Source: Bacillota bacterium (GTDB taxonomy: Bacteria; Bacillota; Clostridia; Acetivibrionales; DTU013). From it: a DNA stretch of 64,000 nt. Below the pieces are notes generated by a model, which ran no database searches, was not told the DNA's origin, and worked only from the letters and a program-made list of their open reading frames with translations. Every line of letters begins with the position of its first letter. The stretch's first letter is position 1. The stretch spans positions 105,899-169,898 of the forward strand of contig JAEYOP010000017.1 of NCBI GenBank assembly GCA_023411575.1, read 5' to 3'. Shown here piece by piece: positions 1-10,138 of this stretch. A program made the translations under genes and the position numbers.

Positions 1-15
1 TGAGGTTTGCTCCTT

Positions 16-44
16 TTGACGCCGGCTAATCTTTGGTATATAAT
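16..44 (+). promoter_or_regulatory. sigma-A-like promoter of recQ
   Basis: A -35 element TTGACG (16-21) and a perfect -10 TATAAT (39-44) are separated by 17 bases and lie about 55 bases ahead of the recQ ATG. This is an ordinary strong housekeeping promoter. Confidence 0.75.
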
Positions 45-98
45 GGAGAAACACGTTTTATTGTCAAATAGGATAAGAAGGATAATAACGGGACGATA

Positions 99-2021
99 AT
101 GGATAAATCAGGCGCATTAAAAAAATACTTCGGATACGATTCCTTCCGGGAGGGGCAGGAAGAGCTCATCGGCCATATTCTCGACGGGACGGATACACTG
201 GGAATCATGCCTACAGGGGCGGGAAAGTCCATTTGTTATCAGCTCCCCGCACTGCTTTTCAATGGGATCACCCTGGTCATATCGCCCCTGATTTCGCTGA
301 TGAAGGACCAGGTCAATTCGCTGAACCAGGCCGGCATAAGCGCCGCCTACCTTAATAGCTCCCTCAATAATGCGCAGTATGCAAAGGCCCTGCAGAATGC
401 GGCCGCCGGCAAGTACAAGATTGTCTATGTAGCGCCTGAAAGGCTGCAGTCGTCGGACTTTCTCCGGTTTGCGCAGAATGCGGAGATTTCGATGATCACC
501 ATTGACGAGGCGCACTGCGTCTCCCAGTGGGGACAGGATTTCAGGCCCAGCTACCTGAAAATAGCCCGGTTCGTGGAAGCCCATGCTGTGCGGCCGGTGG
601 TGTCGGCCTTTACCGCTACGGCCACTTCAAAAGTCCGGGATGATATTATAGAAAAATTGGAGCTGAGGACGCCCCATGTGCTGACTACCGGCTTTGACCG
701 GAAAAATCTGCACTTCTCCGTATTGAAGCCGGCGGATAAGCTGGCTGAATTGAAGCGCTATCTTTCCGGGAAGGAGGACAGGTTCGGCATTGTGTACTGC
801 TCCACCCGGAAAGCGGTGGAGGAGGTATGCGGCGAGCTTATTTCCGCCGGCTTCCGCGCCGCCAGGTATCACGCCGGACTGTCCGACCAGGAGCGCAAAG
901 AGAATCAGGAGCTGTTCCTCTACGACCAATGCAATGTCATGGTTGCCACAAACGCATTCGGCATGGGCATTGACAAATCCAATGTCTCCTATGTGGTCCA
1001 TTACAACATGCCCAAGAATATGGAAAGCTATTATCAGGAAGCCGGGAGGGCCGGACGTGACGGAGAGCCGGCAGAATGCCTGCTGTTCTATAGCGGGCAG
1101 GATGTCGTGACGAATCAGTTCCTGATCGAAAACGCCAGTGAAAACGAGGAACTGGATGAGGCCGCAAAAGAGGCGGTCAAGGAAAAGGACCGCCAGCTTT
1201 TAAAGAAGATGACGTTTTACTGCCACACCAACGACTGCCTGAGGGAGTACATCCTGAACTACTTTGGAGAGAGAGCGCCCAACTATTGCGGCAGCTGTTC
1301 CAACTGCAATTCGAATTTCGAGGATGTGGACGTCACCGTCGAAGCGCAGAAAATCCTCTCGTGCATCAAACGCTCCGGCGAGCGGTATGGCCTGAAAATG
1401 ATCGTGGACATCCTGAGGGGCAGCAAAAATCAGAAGCTGCTGTCCAATAAGCTCCACCTGCTTCCCACCTATGGGGTCCTGGCGGACTGCCCGGAAAGCA
1501 AACTTCGCGACATTCTCAACTTCCTGGTTTTGCAGGATTTCATCACGATAACAAATACGGAATATCCGGTGGTCAGGCTGAAGGAAAGCTCGGTGAAGAT
1601 CCTTTCCGAAGACTGCAAAGTGAAAATGAAAATATTGAAGCTATATGACGAGGAAGCAGGGGGAACCGGCTCCGGACAGCCCCGGATGTCAAAAACGGCG
1701 AAGGTCCTTAAGACAAAGACTGCCGCGGCAAAATCGTCCAAAACCGTTCGGACCTCCAGAACAGCGGATGCAGAGGCAGAGATGGAGGCGGACGAGGAAT
1801 TGTTCGGCAGGCTGAAGGCGCTGCGGAGCAGCATTGCGGCCGACCAGCGAGTACCCGCATATATTGTTTTTACCGATGCGACCCTTTGGGACATGTGCAG
1901 GAGGCTGCCGGCCAATACAGCGGAGCTGCTGGATGTAAACGGCGTCGGATTGGCGAAAAGCGAAAGGTATGGGGAAAGATTCATCAATGAAATAAAGGCT
2001 TACGCCCAGCAGCGCGGCTAA
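99..2021 (+). CDS. recQ: ATP-dependent DNA helicase RecQ
   Basis: A 3'-5' superfamily 2 helicase that unwinds recombination and stalled-fork intermediates in the cytoplasm. The 640-residue protein shows, in order, Walker A (MPTGAGKS, about residue 37), the DEAH box (DEAHC), motif VI (QEAGRAGRDGEP), the RecQ zinc-binding cysteines (CGSCSNC, about 405) and a winged-helix region. A Lys/Ala/Thr-rich linker (about 530-570) leads to a C-terminal HRDC domain. It starts at ATG 99, just behind a good promoter; the Shine-Dalgarno is weak. It is slightly longer than typical RecQ because of the linker. It is monocistronic and converges on the nitrogen operon with only 16 bases between the stop codons, so neither transcript has obvious room for its own terminator. 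Confidence 0.97.
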   Translation: MDKSGALKKYFGYDSFREGQEELIGHILDGTDTLGIMPTGAGKSICYQLPALLFNGITLVISPLISLMKDQVNSLNQAGISAAYLNSSLNNAQYAKALQNAAAGKYKIVYVAPERLQSSDFLRFAQNAEISMITIDEAHCVSQWGQDFRPSYLKIARFVEAHAVRPVVSAFTATATSKVRDDIIEKLELRTPHVLTTGFDRKNLHFSVLKPADKLAELKRYLSGKEDRFGIVYCSTRKAVEEVCGELISAGFRAARYHAGLSDQERKENQELFLYDQCNVMVATNAFGMGIDKSNVSYVVHYNMPKNMESYYQEAGRAGRDGEPAECLLFYSGQDVVTNQFLIENASENEELDEAAKEAVKEKDRQLLKKMTFYCHTNDCLREYILNYFGERAPNYCGSCSNCNSNFEDVDVTVEAQKILSCIKRSGERYGLKMIVDILRGSKNQKLLSNKLHLLPTYGVLADCPESKLRDILNFLVLQDFITITNTEYPVVRLKESSVKILSEDCKVKMKILKLYDEEAGGTGSGQPRMSKTAKVLKTKTAAAKSSKTVRTSRTADAEAEMEADEELFGRLKALRSSIAADQRVPAYIVFTDATLWDMCRRLPANTAELLDVNGVGLAKSERYGERFINEIKAYAQQRG

Positions 2022-2037
2022 CGCCATTCTCTTCCTT

Positions 2038-3774
2038 CTATATGTTGATCTGTGTTTTCCCGGAAACTGCTTTTTTGAAGCTGCCGAGGCTCGAAATGTC
2101 TTCTCCTTCCTCCGCGGCACAGCTTTCGCAGAGAAATCCGACTACCTCGCTTCCGTCTGAAAGCTTGATTTTGCCGAGTCCCAAAGGGGATGGAATCCCG
2201 GCCAGGAACGTACCCAGGCGGTCCGTTGGCATTTCCCAGATTTCCACCTCGACAGAAACGCCGTCTTTCGGCGTACGGACAAGGCCCGGTTTTACCGGTG
2301 TTGTTCGAAGCTTGTAGAGCCTGTATTCCGGCGCGGTTCTGTCTTCCCGCACAAATTTCGCGCCGAGGTCCGCAAGCTGGTATTCCAAAGCAAATCCCCG
2401 CATATGCAGTCCGCAAACCGCTACCATTGTCGTATCCAGCCGCCGATATGCCTGTGCGAGCCACACGCACGATCCGTCCTCCTCAGCGGGCGCAAACGCC
2501 GTCACGCCGAAGGGCAGATCCTTTCCCGCGTATCCGGCCGGAAAGCTCATGGCGCACAAATCCAGAAGGTTGCAGTGGTTGGTATACCGGCCCAGGTTGC
2601 TGTTTGTGGCAATCGGGTCGGCGTTCACCTGCTCGATGGTGTAAGTGCCGCCTGCTGTCGGCATGAACAGGATGCTTCCGCATAGAAGGTTTTTTGCTTC
2701 GCGTTTGATTTTTGCCAGACGGTGCATCGCTTTGAAAACGTCTTCGGCATGAAGTCCCTTCCGGTTCCCGCTTCTTAAAATCTTTTCTGTAACGGGGACC
2801 ATTCCCCTCCCGGCGTTTTTCTCGACAAAATCGCCCAGCGAGGCCCAGCGTTCCGCTATCCACGGGCCATCGTAAAGGATCGCGGCAGCTTCTGCGAAAA
2901 TGGAATCGTCCACCGCCTCGATGGGAATCCCGAGATTTTTTACCTTCTCGAGGGCTTTCCGCCACGCAGCCCGGTATTCACCGGCATATTGCCCAAAAAA
3001 TTCAGGCTCCCGCTCCGGAATGTATATTTTTCGAGGCGGTCTGGCGACTGTGTCTTTTGTTTTTTTCGACCAACTGCAGCCGGCATCTTCCGCCCGCGCT
3101 ATTTTGTCCACCTGTGCCGCGTCTTCCACCGTATGGGCAAATACGGTCACGCAGTCCAGGGATTCGCAAGCCGGTACGACCCCGGCTGTGGACCATGCCC
3201 CGCAGGTCGGCTTCATGCCCACAAGAGCATTCAATGCCGCCGGAACCCGTCCCGAGCCGGCCGTATCGGTCCCCAGCGCAAACGCCGCCTGTCCCGTTGC
3301 CACCGCCACGGCAGAGCCGGAACTGGAGCCTCCGCTTATCCGTTCCGGATTCAGGGCGTTGTGCACGGCGCCATACGGGCTCCGGGTCCCTACCAAGCCT
3401 GTGGCGAATTGGTCCAGATTTGTTTTCCCTATGGGAATCGCTCCCGCATCGACCAGAAGCCGCACAACCGCCGCGCTTTTGGACGGAACATAGGCATAAG
3501 CCTCGCAGCCGGCCGTCGTCGGCACGTTCTCCAGATCAATATTATCCTTTACCGCGAAGGGAATTCCCCATAAGGGGCACTTGTCCCTGTCCAGCGTTTT
3601 CAGCCGTTCTATGTATTTCGTCATGTCTTCCATGCGGGGAGGGTAGATCCATATGTTCATATCCCGTTTTTGGACAGCCCGCCTTTCAATCTCGCGGCAA
3701 ATATCCTCCGGCTCGAACTCCCCGGAAGCATAGCCTCTTTTTAAATAGTCAATCGTTATTTTCCTCGCAATCAT
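2038..3774 (-). CDS. atzF: allophanate hydrolase (amidase-signature family)
   Basis: Hydrolyses allophanate to two ammonia and CO2, the last step of urea or guanidine carboxylation pathways. The 578-residue protein has the amidase-signature Ser-cisSer-Lys triad: Lys about 76 (PFAVKDNID), cis-Ser about 150 (GGSSSGSAV) and nucleophile Ser about 174 (GTDTAGSGR). The C-terminal domain (about 460 to the end) is typical of AtzF/DUR1. The ATG at 3774 is preferred over a GTG at 3783 because GAGGAG lies 8 bases upstream of it. It is the last gene of the operon, 28 bases after the carboxylase. Length is normal for AtzF. Confidence 0.94.
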   Translation of the reverse strand: MIARKITIDYLKRGYASGEFEPEDICREIERRAVQKRDMNIWIYPPRMEDMTKYIERLKTLDRDKCPLWGIPFAVKDNIDLENVPTTAGCEAYAYVPSKSAAVVRLLVDAGAIPIGKTNLDQFATGLVGTRSPYGAVHNALNPERISGGSSSGSAVAVATGQAAFALGTDTAGSGRVPAALNALVGMKPTCGAWSTAGVVPACESLDCVTVFAHTVEDAAQVDKIARAEDAGCSWSKKTKDTVARPPRKIYIPEREPEFFGQYAGEYRAAWRKALEKVKNLGIPIEAVDDSIFAEAAAILYDGPWIAERWASLGDFVEKNAGRGMVPVTEKILRSGNRKGLHAEDVFKAMHRLAKIKREAKNLLCGSILFMPTAGGTYTIEQVNADPIATNSNLGRYTNHCNLLDLCAMSFPAGYAGKDLPFGVTAFAPAEEDGSCVWLAQAYRRLDTTMVAVCGLHMRGFALEYQLADLGAKFVREDRTAPEYRLYKLRTTPVKPGLVRTPKDGVSVEVEIWEMPTDRLGTFLAGIPSPLGLGKIKLSDGSEVVGFLCESCAAEEGEDISSLGSFKKAVSGKTQINI

Positions 3775-3802
3775 ATTCCCCACTCCTCAAGTCCCCCGCT
3801 CC

Positions 3803-6800
3803 TTAAGCGATTACTGCCAATACCTGTCCTGCCGAAATCTGTTGGGTTTCCTTCACGACGATCTCCCTTATGATCCCGTCGCAGGGCGCGCTTTGCTCAA
3901 ATTCCATCTTCATGCTCTCCGCCACCATGATGATGTCCCCGCGTTTTACCCTGTCGCCGGGCCCGGCGAGTATTTTCCAGATGCTGCCCGGCATGGTCGC
4001 CATCACTGCGGTGGTCCCTTCCGGCATCTCGTATTCCGCGCTGGAATCCTCTTCCTGTTTGGAAATGTATTTGTCCAGTCCGTTTTCCTTCCACATTTCC
4101 CTTTCGGCGTCGAAAGAGTCCGTCTGCTGCTTTTTGAACGCCGCCGCGCCCTCGCTGACGGATTCCACATAGCTCAGATACTCCCGGTAATCGAATACCG
4201 TGTCCTCCGCCTCAATCTCATAACGCCCGCGCAGGAAGTCCTCCCGGATTTTCAGCAGTTCTTCCCCGCTTACGGGGTAGAAGCTGATTTGATCAAAGAA
4301 ATTCAACAGCCAGGGCTTTCCTTCCTGAAAGCTGCCGGTAACCCGGAGGGAATTCCACGTCTGGATCGTCCTCCCCACCAACTGGTAACCGCCGGGTCCT
4401 TCCATCCCGTAAATGCCCAGGTATGCCCCGCCGATTCCAACGGCGTTTTCCGGCGTCCATGTCCTGGCGGGATTGTATTTTGTTGTGACCAGCCGCTGCC
4501 GGGGGTCAAGGGGAATGCAAACAGGCGCGCCGAGATAGACATCCCCCAGGCCCATCACCAAATACGTAGCGTTATAAAGAATTTCTTTCACGCTTTCCTT
4601 GCTCTCAAGTCCGTTGATACGCCGTATAAACTCAATATTGCTGGGGCACCACGGCGCATTGGGACGAACGTTCTGATAATACCGTTCCACTGCCAGCCTT
4701 GCGGCACGGTCGTCCCAGGACAGCGGCAGTCGTATTTTGCGCGACTTGATTTTGAAATCATTCAGATTGCCGATGCCTTTGTCCATTTCAACAACTATTT
4801 CAGCCAGCGTCCGGACGGACATCCTTGTACAGTCGACATGCAGTTGAAGCGACCGTATGCCGGGTGTCGCATCGATCAGCGGGATGTCCTTTCTGGCTTT
4901 CACCGCTTCCATCAATGCGTGTACCCGGATTCTGAGCCGCATGTCAATCTCCATTTCGCCGTATTCGCAAAGCAGGTACTCATCTCCGGCGCAGCGGATC
5001 GTCAAATCATCGTCCGGTTTCTTCACCCGTTTTAAAATTGGATAGGAGGAATCCGGGACTTCGGTTCCCGCCATCGGGGACAAAGCATTTCCTCCCTCTA
5101 AATCCGAGTCGGACTCCCCGTCGTCTCCAATGCTTTCCAGATACCGTTCCTGTGCGGTACGAAGCTTTTCCGCCGTTTCCAGCGTGACAAGCCTGAATTT
5201 CAGCCTGCCGTCCGTGGGAAGCTGCCCCACCTTCCAGAGCTCTGCGGACGGAATGGTGACAGGACATACAAACCCGCCGAGGCTTGGCCCGTCCGGGCCT
5301 ATGATGATCGGCATATCGCCGGTCAGGTCGATCGTTCCCACCGCATATGCCGTGTCATGCAGATTGGACGGGTGAAGCCCCGCTTCTCCGCCGTCCTCCC
5401 TCTGCCACAGCGGCGCCGGGCCGACAAGCCGGACGCCGGTCCTGTCGCTGTTGAAATGGACCCTCCACTCTGTTCCCGTCAACTGATCAAGATACTCTTT
5501 CTTCAGAAACTCCTCCGTACAGTGGGGGCCCGGCACTACGCCAATTTCAAAGACTTCGGGGATTTCCGGTATTTTCGACGGCTCTATTTCATAGGTGGTT
5601 ACGTCAGAAACACTTCCGACCTGCAATAAATCCCCTGTGCGGAGGTACCGGCCGCCATGTCCGCCAAACCCGCCCAGCGCAAAGGTGGAACCGCTGCCCA
5701 GATATTCCGGCACGTCCAGGCCGCCTTGAACGGTTAAATACGTCCTCATGCCGTTTACCGCTTTGCCAAAATCCAATATCTGCCCGGCCTTCACCGGTAC
5801 GGCTTGATACATGGATATCGCTCTGCCGTCAAGCTTCGGCTTCATATCAGCGCCGGTAGTGCATATGACCAGATCGTCCCGGAACTTATACCTTCCGCCT
5901 TTCAAGGTAAGCTCAATTCCCGCCGTGCCGGCGCTGTTTCCCAGGATCCTGTTCCCGATCCTGAAATTGAAATTGTCCATGGGGCCGCTGGGCGGAACCC
6001 CCACATCCCAATAACCAAGCCTTGCGGGATAATCCTGGACACTCGACTGTATTCCGCCGTCCAGAACCTCGATTTTACGCTCCCGGAATGCCAGACTGTC
6101 CAGCATATGGGTATGTAGATCACCGGTTTTAAAAGAATCGGTTTCCAGGACCGATTTCAAATAATCGATATTGGTTGTAATGCCGTATATTTTTGTGCCG
6201 GCCAGCGCCCTTTGCATCTTCTCCCGGGCAGCTTCCCGGTCGTCCGCCTTCACGATGATTTTTGCCAGCATGGGGTCATATAAGGAGGTCGTTACGATGC
6301 TGTCCCTCACCCAGCTTTCCACCCTGACCCCTTCCGGGAAGAGCACGCGGTCGATTTTCCCGGCGCTTGGCGCGAATCCGCGCATTGCGTCCTCGGCATA
6401 AATCCTTGCCTCGATACTCCAGCCCTTCGTTTCCCCAAACAGGCCCTCCAGGCCGACCAGCTCGCCGGCCGCCTCCCGGATCATCCATTCCACCAGGTCC
6501 ACGCCCAGGACCTCTTCCGTTACACCGTGCTCCACCTGGAGGCGGGTGTTGACTTCAAGAAAATAAAACCTTTCGGTTTGGGGATCATATAAAAACTCCA
6601 CCGTTCCCGCGCTCCTGTACCCTGCCGATAGCGCAAGCTCCCTGGCCGCCGCTTTTAACGCGGCGCGGGTTTTGTCGCAAATCCCGCAGGCCGGGCACTC
6701 CTCCACCACCTTCTGGTTCCGGCGCTGTGCCGAACAGTCGCGTTCCGCCAAAGCCACGACCTCTCCGTACCCGTTCCCGAAAATCTGCACCTCGATATGG

Positions 6801-7417
6801 CGCGCCTTCTCCAGGTATTTTTCAAGAAAGATTCCGCCGTCGCTGAAATTGGATTTCGCCAGGTACGAGCAAGCGTCAAAGGCTGCGGCAAGCTCCCCGT
6901 CATTCCGGCAAATCCGCATGCCGATGCCCCCCCCTCCGGCCGTGCTTTTCAGCATAACCGGGTAGCCCACCTGCCGGGCCGCCTCCAATGCTTCCTCGCT
7001 GCCGCTGAGTATTCCCGTGCCTTCCAGCATGGGCACACCCGCTCTTGCGGCGATTTGGCGCGCGGAGTGCTTCAATCCGAAAATCCGCATCTGCTCCGGC
7101 GACGGCCCTATAAAAACAATGCCGTGCCTTTTGCATTCCGCGGCAAAGCCGCTGTTTTCGCTCAGGAAGCCATATCCGGGATGAATTGCCTCGGCGCCTG
7201 TCTCCTTCGCGATAGAAAGGATTTTCCCGGTATCGAGGTAGGTTTCCGCAACCGGACCCTCCCCGATACAGACCGCCTCATCCGCCATGTCCGCGTGCAG
7301 GCTGTCCTGGTCGGCTTTCGAATAGATCGCCACCGATTTTATATTCATCTTTTTCAGGGTTCTTTCGATCCTGACCGCGATCGCTCCCCGGTTGGCAATT
7401 AGAATCTTGTTGAACAT
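3803..7417 (-). CDS. biotin-dependent urea/guanidine carboxylase
   Basis: An ATP- and biotin-dependent carboxylase that makes allophanate from urea, or carboxyguanidine from guanidine. The 1204-residue chain has biotin-carboxylase/ATP-grasp domains (about 1-450; Gly-rich GGGGIGMRI, EVNTRLQVEH), then KipA-like and KipI-like carboxyltransferase halves (about 460-1030). A biotinyl domain ends the chain, with ESMKME and biotinyl-Lys about 1170. The start is ATG 7417 with AGGAG 8 bases upstream; a longer frame starting at 7435 would overlap the previous gene. It sits 4 bases after the ABC ATPase. Because DUF1989 genes head the operon, guanidine is the more likely substrate; urea cannot be excluded from sequence alone. 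Confidence 0.93.
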   Translation of the reverse strand: MFNKILIANRGAIAVRIERTLKKMNIKSVAIYSKADQDSLHADMADEAVCIGEGPVAETYLDTGKILSIAKETGAEAIHPGYGFLSENSGFAAECKRHGIVFIGPSPEQMRIFGLKHSARQIAARAGVPMLEGTGILSGSEEALEAARQVGYPVMLKSTAGGGGIGMRICRNDGELAAAFDACSYLAKSNFSDGGIFLEKYLEKARHIEVQIFGNGYGEVVALAERDCSAQRRNQKVVEECPACGICDKTRAALKAAARELALSAGYRSAGTVEFLYDPQTERFYFLEVNTRLQVEHGVTEEVLGVDLVEWMIREAAGELVGLEGLFGETKGWSIEARIYAEDAMRGFAPSAGKIDRVLFPEGVRVESWVRDSIVTTSLYDPMLAKIIVKADDREAAREKMQRALAGTKIYGITTNIDYLKSVLETDSFKTGDLHTHMLDSLAFRERKIEVLDGGIQSSVQDYPARLGYWDVGVPPSGPMDNFNFRIGNRILGNSAGTAGIELTLKGGRYKFRDDLVICTTGADMKPKLDGRAISMYQAVPVKAGQILDFGKAVNGMRTYLTVQGGLDVPEYLGSGSTFALGGFGGHGGRYLRTGDLLQVGSVSDVTTYEIEPSKIPEIPEVFEIGVVPGPHCTEEFLKKEYLDQLTGTEWRVHFNSDRTGVRLVGPAPLWQREDGGEAGLHPSNLHDTAYAVGTIDLTGDMPIIIGPDGPSLGGFVCPVTIPSAELWKVGQLPTDGRLKFRLVTLETAEKLRTAQERYLESIGDDGESDSDLEGGNALSPMAGTEVPDSSYPILKRVKKPDDDLTIRCAGDEYLLCEYGEMEIDMRLRIRVHALMEAVKARKDIPLIDATPGIRSLQLHVDCTRMSVRTLAEIVVEMDKGIGNLNDFKIKSRKIRLPLSWDDRAARLAVERYYQNVRPNAPWCPSNIEFIRRINGLESKESVKEILYNATYLVMGLGDVYLGAPVCIPLDPRQRLVTTKYNPARTWTPENAVGIGGAYLGIYGMEGPGGYQLVGRTIQTWNSLRVTGSFQEGKPWLLNFFDQISFYPVSGEELLKIREDFLRGRYEIEAEDTVFDYREYLSYVESVSEGAAAFKKQQTDSFDAEREMWKENGLDKYISKQEEDSSAEYEMPEGTTAVMATMPGSIWKILAGPGDRVKRGDIIMVAESMKMEFEQSAPCDGIIREIVVKETQQISAGQVLAVIA

Positions 7418-7421
7418 ACTG

Positions 7422-8252
7422 TCACTCCTGCCCACTGTGTAAAAATGTGTTTATTTTCCTGCGCAGCGCGATAAACTCCTGCGTATCCTTCAAATCCAGA
7501 TCCCGGTCATAGGGCAGATATACGGGCACATCGGCCACAATCCGCCCCGGGCTGCCGCTCATGACCAGCACCCGCGTTGACAAAAAGACCGCTTCCTCGA
7601 TGTCATGGGTTACGAATATGACCGTCGTCCGCTCCTTTTGCCATATCCGCCTCATGAGAAGCTGCATATTTGCCTTTGTCTGCGGGTCAAGCGCGCCGAA
7701 CGGTTCATCCATCAGCAGCACCTCCGGGCTGTTGGCCAGCGCCCTGGCGATAGCGACCCTTTGCTTCATGCCGCCTGACAATTCCTTGGGCAAAGCCTTT
7801 CGAAACTCCTCCAGGCCGATAATCTCCAGGTATTTCGTCACCGTTTTCTCCGCCTCCGCTTTGGGAAGCTTCTTTAATTGAAGCCCGAATCCGATGTTTT
7901 GCTCCACGGTCATCCACGGGAAGAGGGAATACGATTGAAATACCATACCCCTGTCAGCGCCTGGCCCCGTCAATATTTTGTCGTTCAGGATGATCTGCCC
8001 GGAAGTCAGATCGTCCAGCCCGCCGATCATGCGCAGCAGCGTCGATTTTCCGCAGCCCGAGGGCCCGACGATGCAGACGAACTCGTTTTCCAGGAAGTCT
8101 GCGTCCACATTGTCTACCGCCAGAACATACTTCCTTTTAACGGTAAACGCCTTGGTAACCCCCTGACAGAAAATCTTGCTGTTTACCATCCGGACTTCGA
8201 TCGGGGAATTTCCCTGCGCGTCGGAATGCTTTTGCTTTTTACGAAACATCAT
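7422..8252 (-). CDS. ABC transporter ATP-binding protein (NitT/TauT/SsuB type)
   Basis: Cytoplasmic ATPase of an importer encoded with the two preceding genes. The 276 residues contain Walker A (GPSGCGKST), signature LSGGMKQR, Walker B (LLMDEPFGALD) and an H-loop (VTHDIEEA). This matches the NrtD/SsuB/TauB group that drives uptake of nitrate, sulfonates, thiamine precursors, urea or guanidine. The open frame extends 200 codons further upstream inside the permease gene, but the true start is ATG 8252, which overlaps the permease stop in an ATGA junction. The operon context points to a nitrogenous substrate such as guanidine or urea. Confidence 0.93.
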   Translation of the reverse strand: MMFRKKQKHSDAQGNSPIEVRMVNSKIFCQGVTKAFTVKRKYVLAVDNVDADFLENEFVCIVGPSGCGKSTLLRMIGGLDDLTSGQIILNDKILTGPGADRGMVFQSYSLFPWMTVEQNIGFGLQLKKLPKAEAEKTVTKYLEIIGLEEFRKALPKELSGGMKQRVAIARALANSPEVLLMDEPFGALDPQTKANMQLLMRRIWQKERTTVIFVTHDIEEAVFLSTRVLVMSGSPGRIVADVPVYLPYDRDLDLKDTQEFIALRRKINTFLHSGQE

Positions 8253-9046
8253 TTCCCACCGCCTTCCGTCCACCGGAAAATACGCCTGCTTACGATCACA
8301 AAGGTCCTGTCGATAATCAGTCCCAAAAGACCGATGAGCAGTATCCCCGCAAATATCGTCGGCGTCCTCAGATACCGCTGCGCCTTTAAAATGCTGTATC
8401 CAAGTCCGGAATTGGCGGCCACCAGCTCCGCGACGACGAGATACGTCCACGCCCAGCCCATCATCATCCGAAGGGTGTCCATGAGCCGCGGCAGCATAGC
8501 GGGAATGATAACGCGCCAGAGGGCTGTAAATTTCCTCGCACCGAGGGTGTATGCCGCGTTTATATAGTCCTCCGGAACGCTTTTTATATCGTCCACGACC
8601 ATGGGCACGAGCTGGAACAGCGTTCCAAGAAAGATGACGGCTATTTTGGCATTCTCGTCGATCCCGACCCAAACCATGATAAGAGGGACAAACGCCGGAA
8701 CCGGCAGGTACCGCAAAAACTCGATCAGCGGCTGGAAAAACGCTTCCACGCCCGCAAAACAGCCCGCCAGTATCCCAAGAAGGACGCCGATGACGGCGGC
8801 ATACAGGAAGCCCATGAATATCCTGTAGCAGCTGATATACAAATCGCCCCACACATTACCCGTGACGAAGCCGTCGATCATGGTCTGGAGTACGACCCCG
8901 GGACTGGGCAGGAATACCTGTGAAACCAATCCCGAGGCGCTCACCAGATGCCATACCGTGACAAGGATCAGGAACGCGGATGCCGCAATCGCAAAATATA
9001 GTTTTTTATCAATGCTTTTTCTGATTCGGAATAGATTTTTAATCAT
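8249..9046 (-). CDS. ABC transporter permease (NitT/TauT/SsuC type)
   Basis: Inner-membrane channel subunit, 265 residues, with about six hydrophobic segments. The cytoplasmic coupling motif is of the binding-protein-dependent transport family (EAA-like region around AAYTLGARKFTALWRVIIP). It starts at ATG 9046, overlapping the stop of the binding-protein gene by 4 bases, and ends inside the ATPase start in another ATGA overlap. It would form a homodimer with the ATPase encoded just downstream. The substrate is inferred only from the operon. Confidence 0.93.
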   Translation of the reverse strand: MIKNLFRIRKSIDKKLYFAIAASAFLILVTVWHLVSASGLVSQVFLPSPGVVLQTMIDGFVTGNVWGDLYISCYRIFMGFLYAAVIGVLLGILAGCFAGVEAFFQPLIEFLRYLPVPAFVPLIMVWVGIDENAKIAVIFLGTLFQLVPMVVDDIKSVPEDYINAAYTLGARKFTALWRVIIPAMLPRLMDTLRMMMGWAWTYLVVAELVAANSGLGYSILKAQRYLRTPTIFAGILLIGLLGLIIDRTFVIVSRRIFRWTEGGGK

Positions 9047-10125
9047 TTTTTTGTATCCGGTACAGGCTTTGATTCTCTTGTTTTCAGGACTTCCTTCAGG
9101 TATTCGCTGTTGATGAACTTTTTCGGGTTCTCCGGCACACTGTCAATCATCTTGACGTCTTTTAGAAATTCAGCGATTTTTTGAGTGGTATAAGGCAGGT
9201 AGCTGTAGTCTTCCGCTTCCTTGTCCATCGTATCGATGGCTTCCTGGATGGTAAACAGCCTGATCCCGCTCATCGCGACCTTCATCTCGTCAAAAGTGAT
9301 TTCCGCTCCGTCGGCCATATCCTGAATGGCCTTCTCTTCGTTCGCCACATAGAATTCCATAATGTCGTAATAGGTGTTGACGATCTTGATGATGTCTTCC
9401 CTGCCGTTTGCCTTCATATCGCCGTCAACAATAAGCACGTCGGGGATCAAACCCGGGGTGTCCGCGGAGGAAATCAGCAGGTTGCTTCCCTCTTTTTTCA
9501 GCGCCATGCTCAGGGATGGCTCCCACAAGGACGCGGCATCCACCTTGTCGGATAAAAACGCGGGGGCGGAATCCGCAATAGACAGATTTACGAAATTGAT
9601 GTCCTTCTCGGTCAAACCGGCTGATTTCAGCGCTGTCAGAAGGAAAAAGTGTTCGATTGTGCCGTACTCGGTCGCAATGGATTTCCCTTTCAAATCGGCG
9701 ATCTTCGTAACCGATCCGTTGGATACCAGGCCATCGGCTCCATTGGAATTGTCGAGCATCAATACCGTTTCCAGACCTATCTTGTTTATATACGGCGCGA
9801 TTACATCGGGCATTGCCAGGGAAAGCATATTAAGCTGTCCTGTGGAAAACGCCTGGACGCTGTCGCTGTAAACCGGGAAATACACCAGCTTGACCTTGAG
9901 CCCGTTCTTCTCAAAAAGCCCTTCCTTCTCGGCAATGTACCACGGATAGAACGCCGGATAAGCCGAAATCCCGAGCGTATATTCCTTTCCCTCGCTCTGG
10001 CCTGTGCCGGCGCCTGTATCGGTGCCGGTACTGGTACCGGCAGTATTTGCCCCGCACCCTGCCGCGGCAAGCAATAACATGCTGACCATCCATAAGATGA
10101 AAATTCTTTTCCCTAATTTCTTCAT
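9043..10125 (-). CDS. ABC transporter substrate-binding lipoprotein (NMT1/NitT family)
   Basis: A 360-residue secreted lipoprotein. The N-terminal lipobox region reads LLLAAAGCG, so Cys about 24 should be lipidated and tethered outside the membrane. A Thr/Gly-rich linker follows, then a periplasmic-binding-protein type 2 fold of the SsuA/NMT1 class (ISAYPAFYPWYIAEKEGLF near residue 55). It is the first of three translationally coupled importer genes. The strong Shine-Dalgarno GGAGGG lies 7 bases from ATG 10125. Its likely ligand is guanidine, urea or a related small nitrogen compound; this is context inference, not a motif reading. Confidence 0.9.
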   Translation of the reverse strand: MKKLGKRIFILWMVSMLLLAAAGCGANTAGTSTGTDTGAGTGQSEGKEYTLGISAYPAFYPWYIAEKEGLFEKNGLKVKLVYFPVYSDSVQAFSTGQLNMLSLAMPDVIAPYINKIGLETVLMLDNSNGADGLVSNGSVTKIADLKGKSIATEYGTIEHFFLLTALKSAGLTEKDINFVNLSIADSAPAFLSDKVDAASLWEPSLSMALKKEGSNLLISSADTPGLIPDVLIVDGDMKANGREDIIKIVNTYYDIMEFYVANEEKAIQDMADGAEITFDEMKVAMSGIRLFTIQEAIDTMDKEAEDYSYLPYTTQKIAEFLKDVKMIDSVPENPKKFINSEYLKEVLKTRESKPVPDTKK

Positions 10126-10138
10126 AATGAACCCTCCT

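Noticed and set aside
8253..8852. N-terminal 200-codon extension of the ABC ATPase
   Set aside because: It lies wholly inside the permease gene in another frame; the ATGA overlap at 8252 and family length give the true start.
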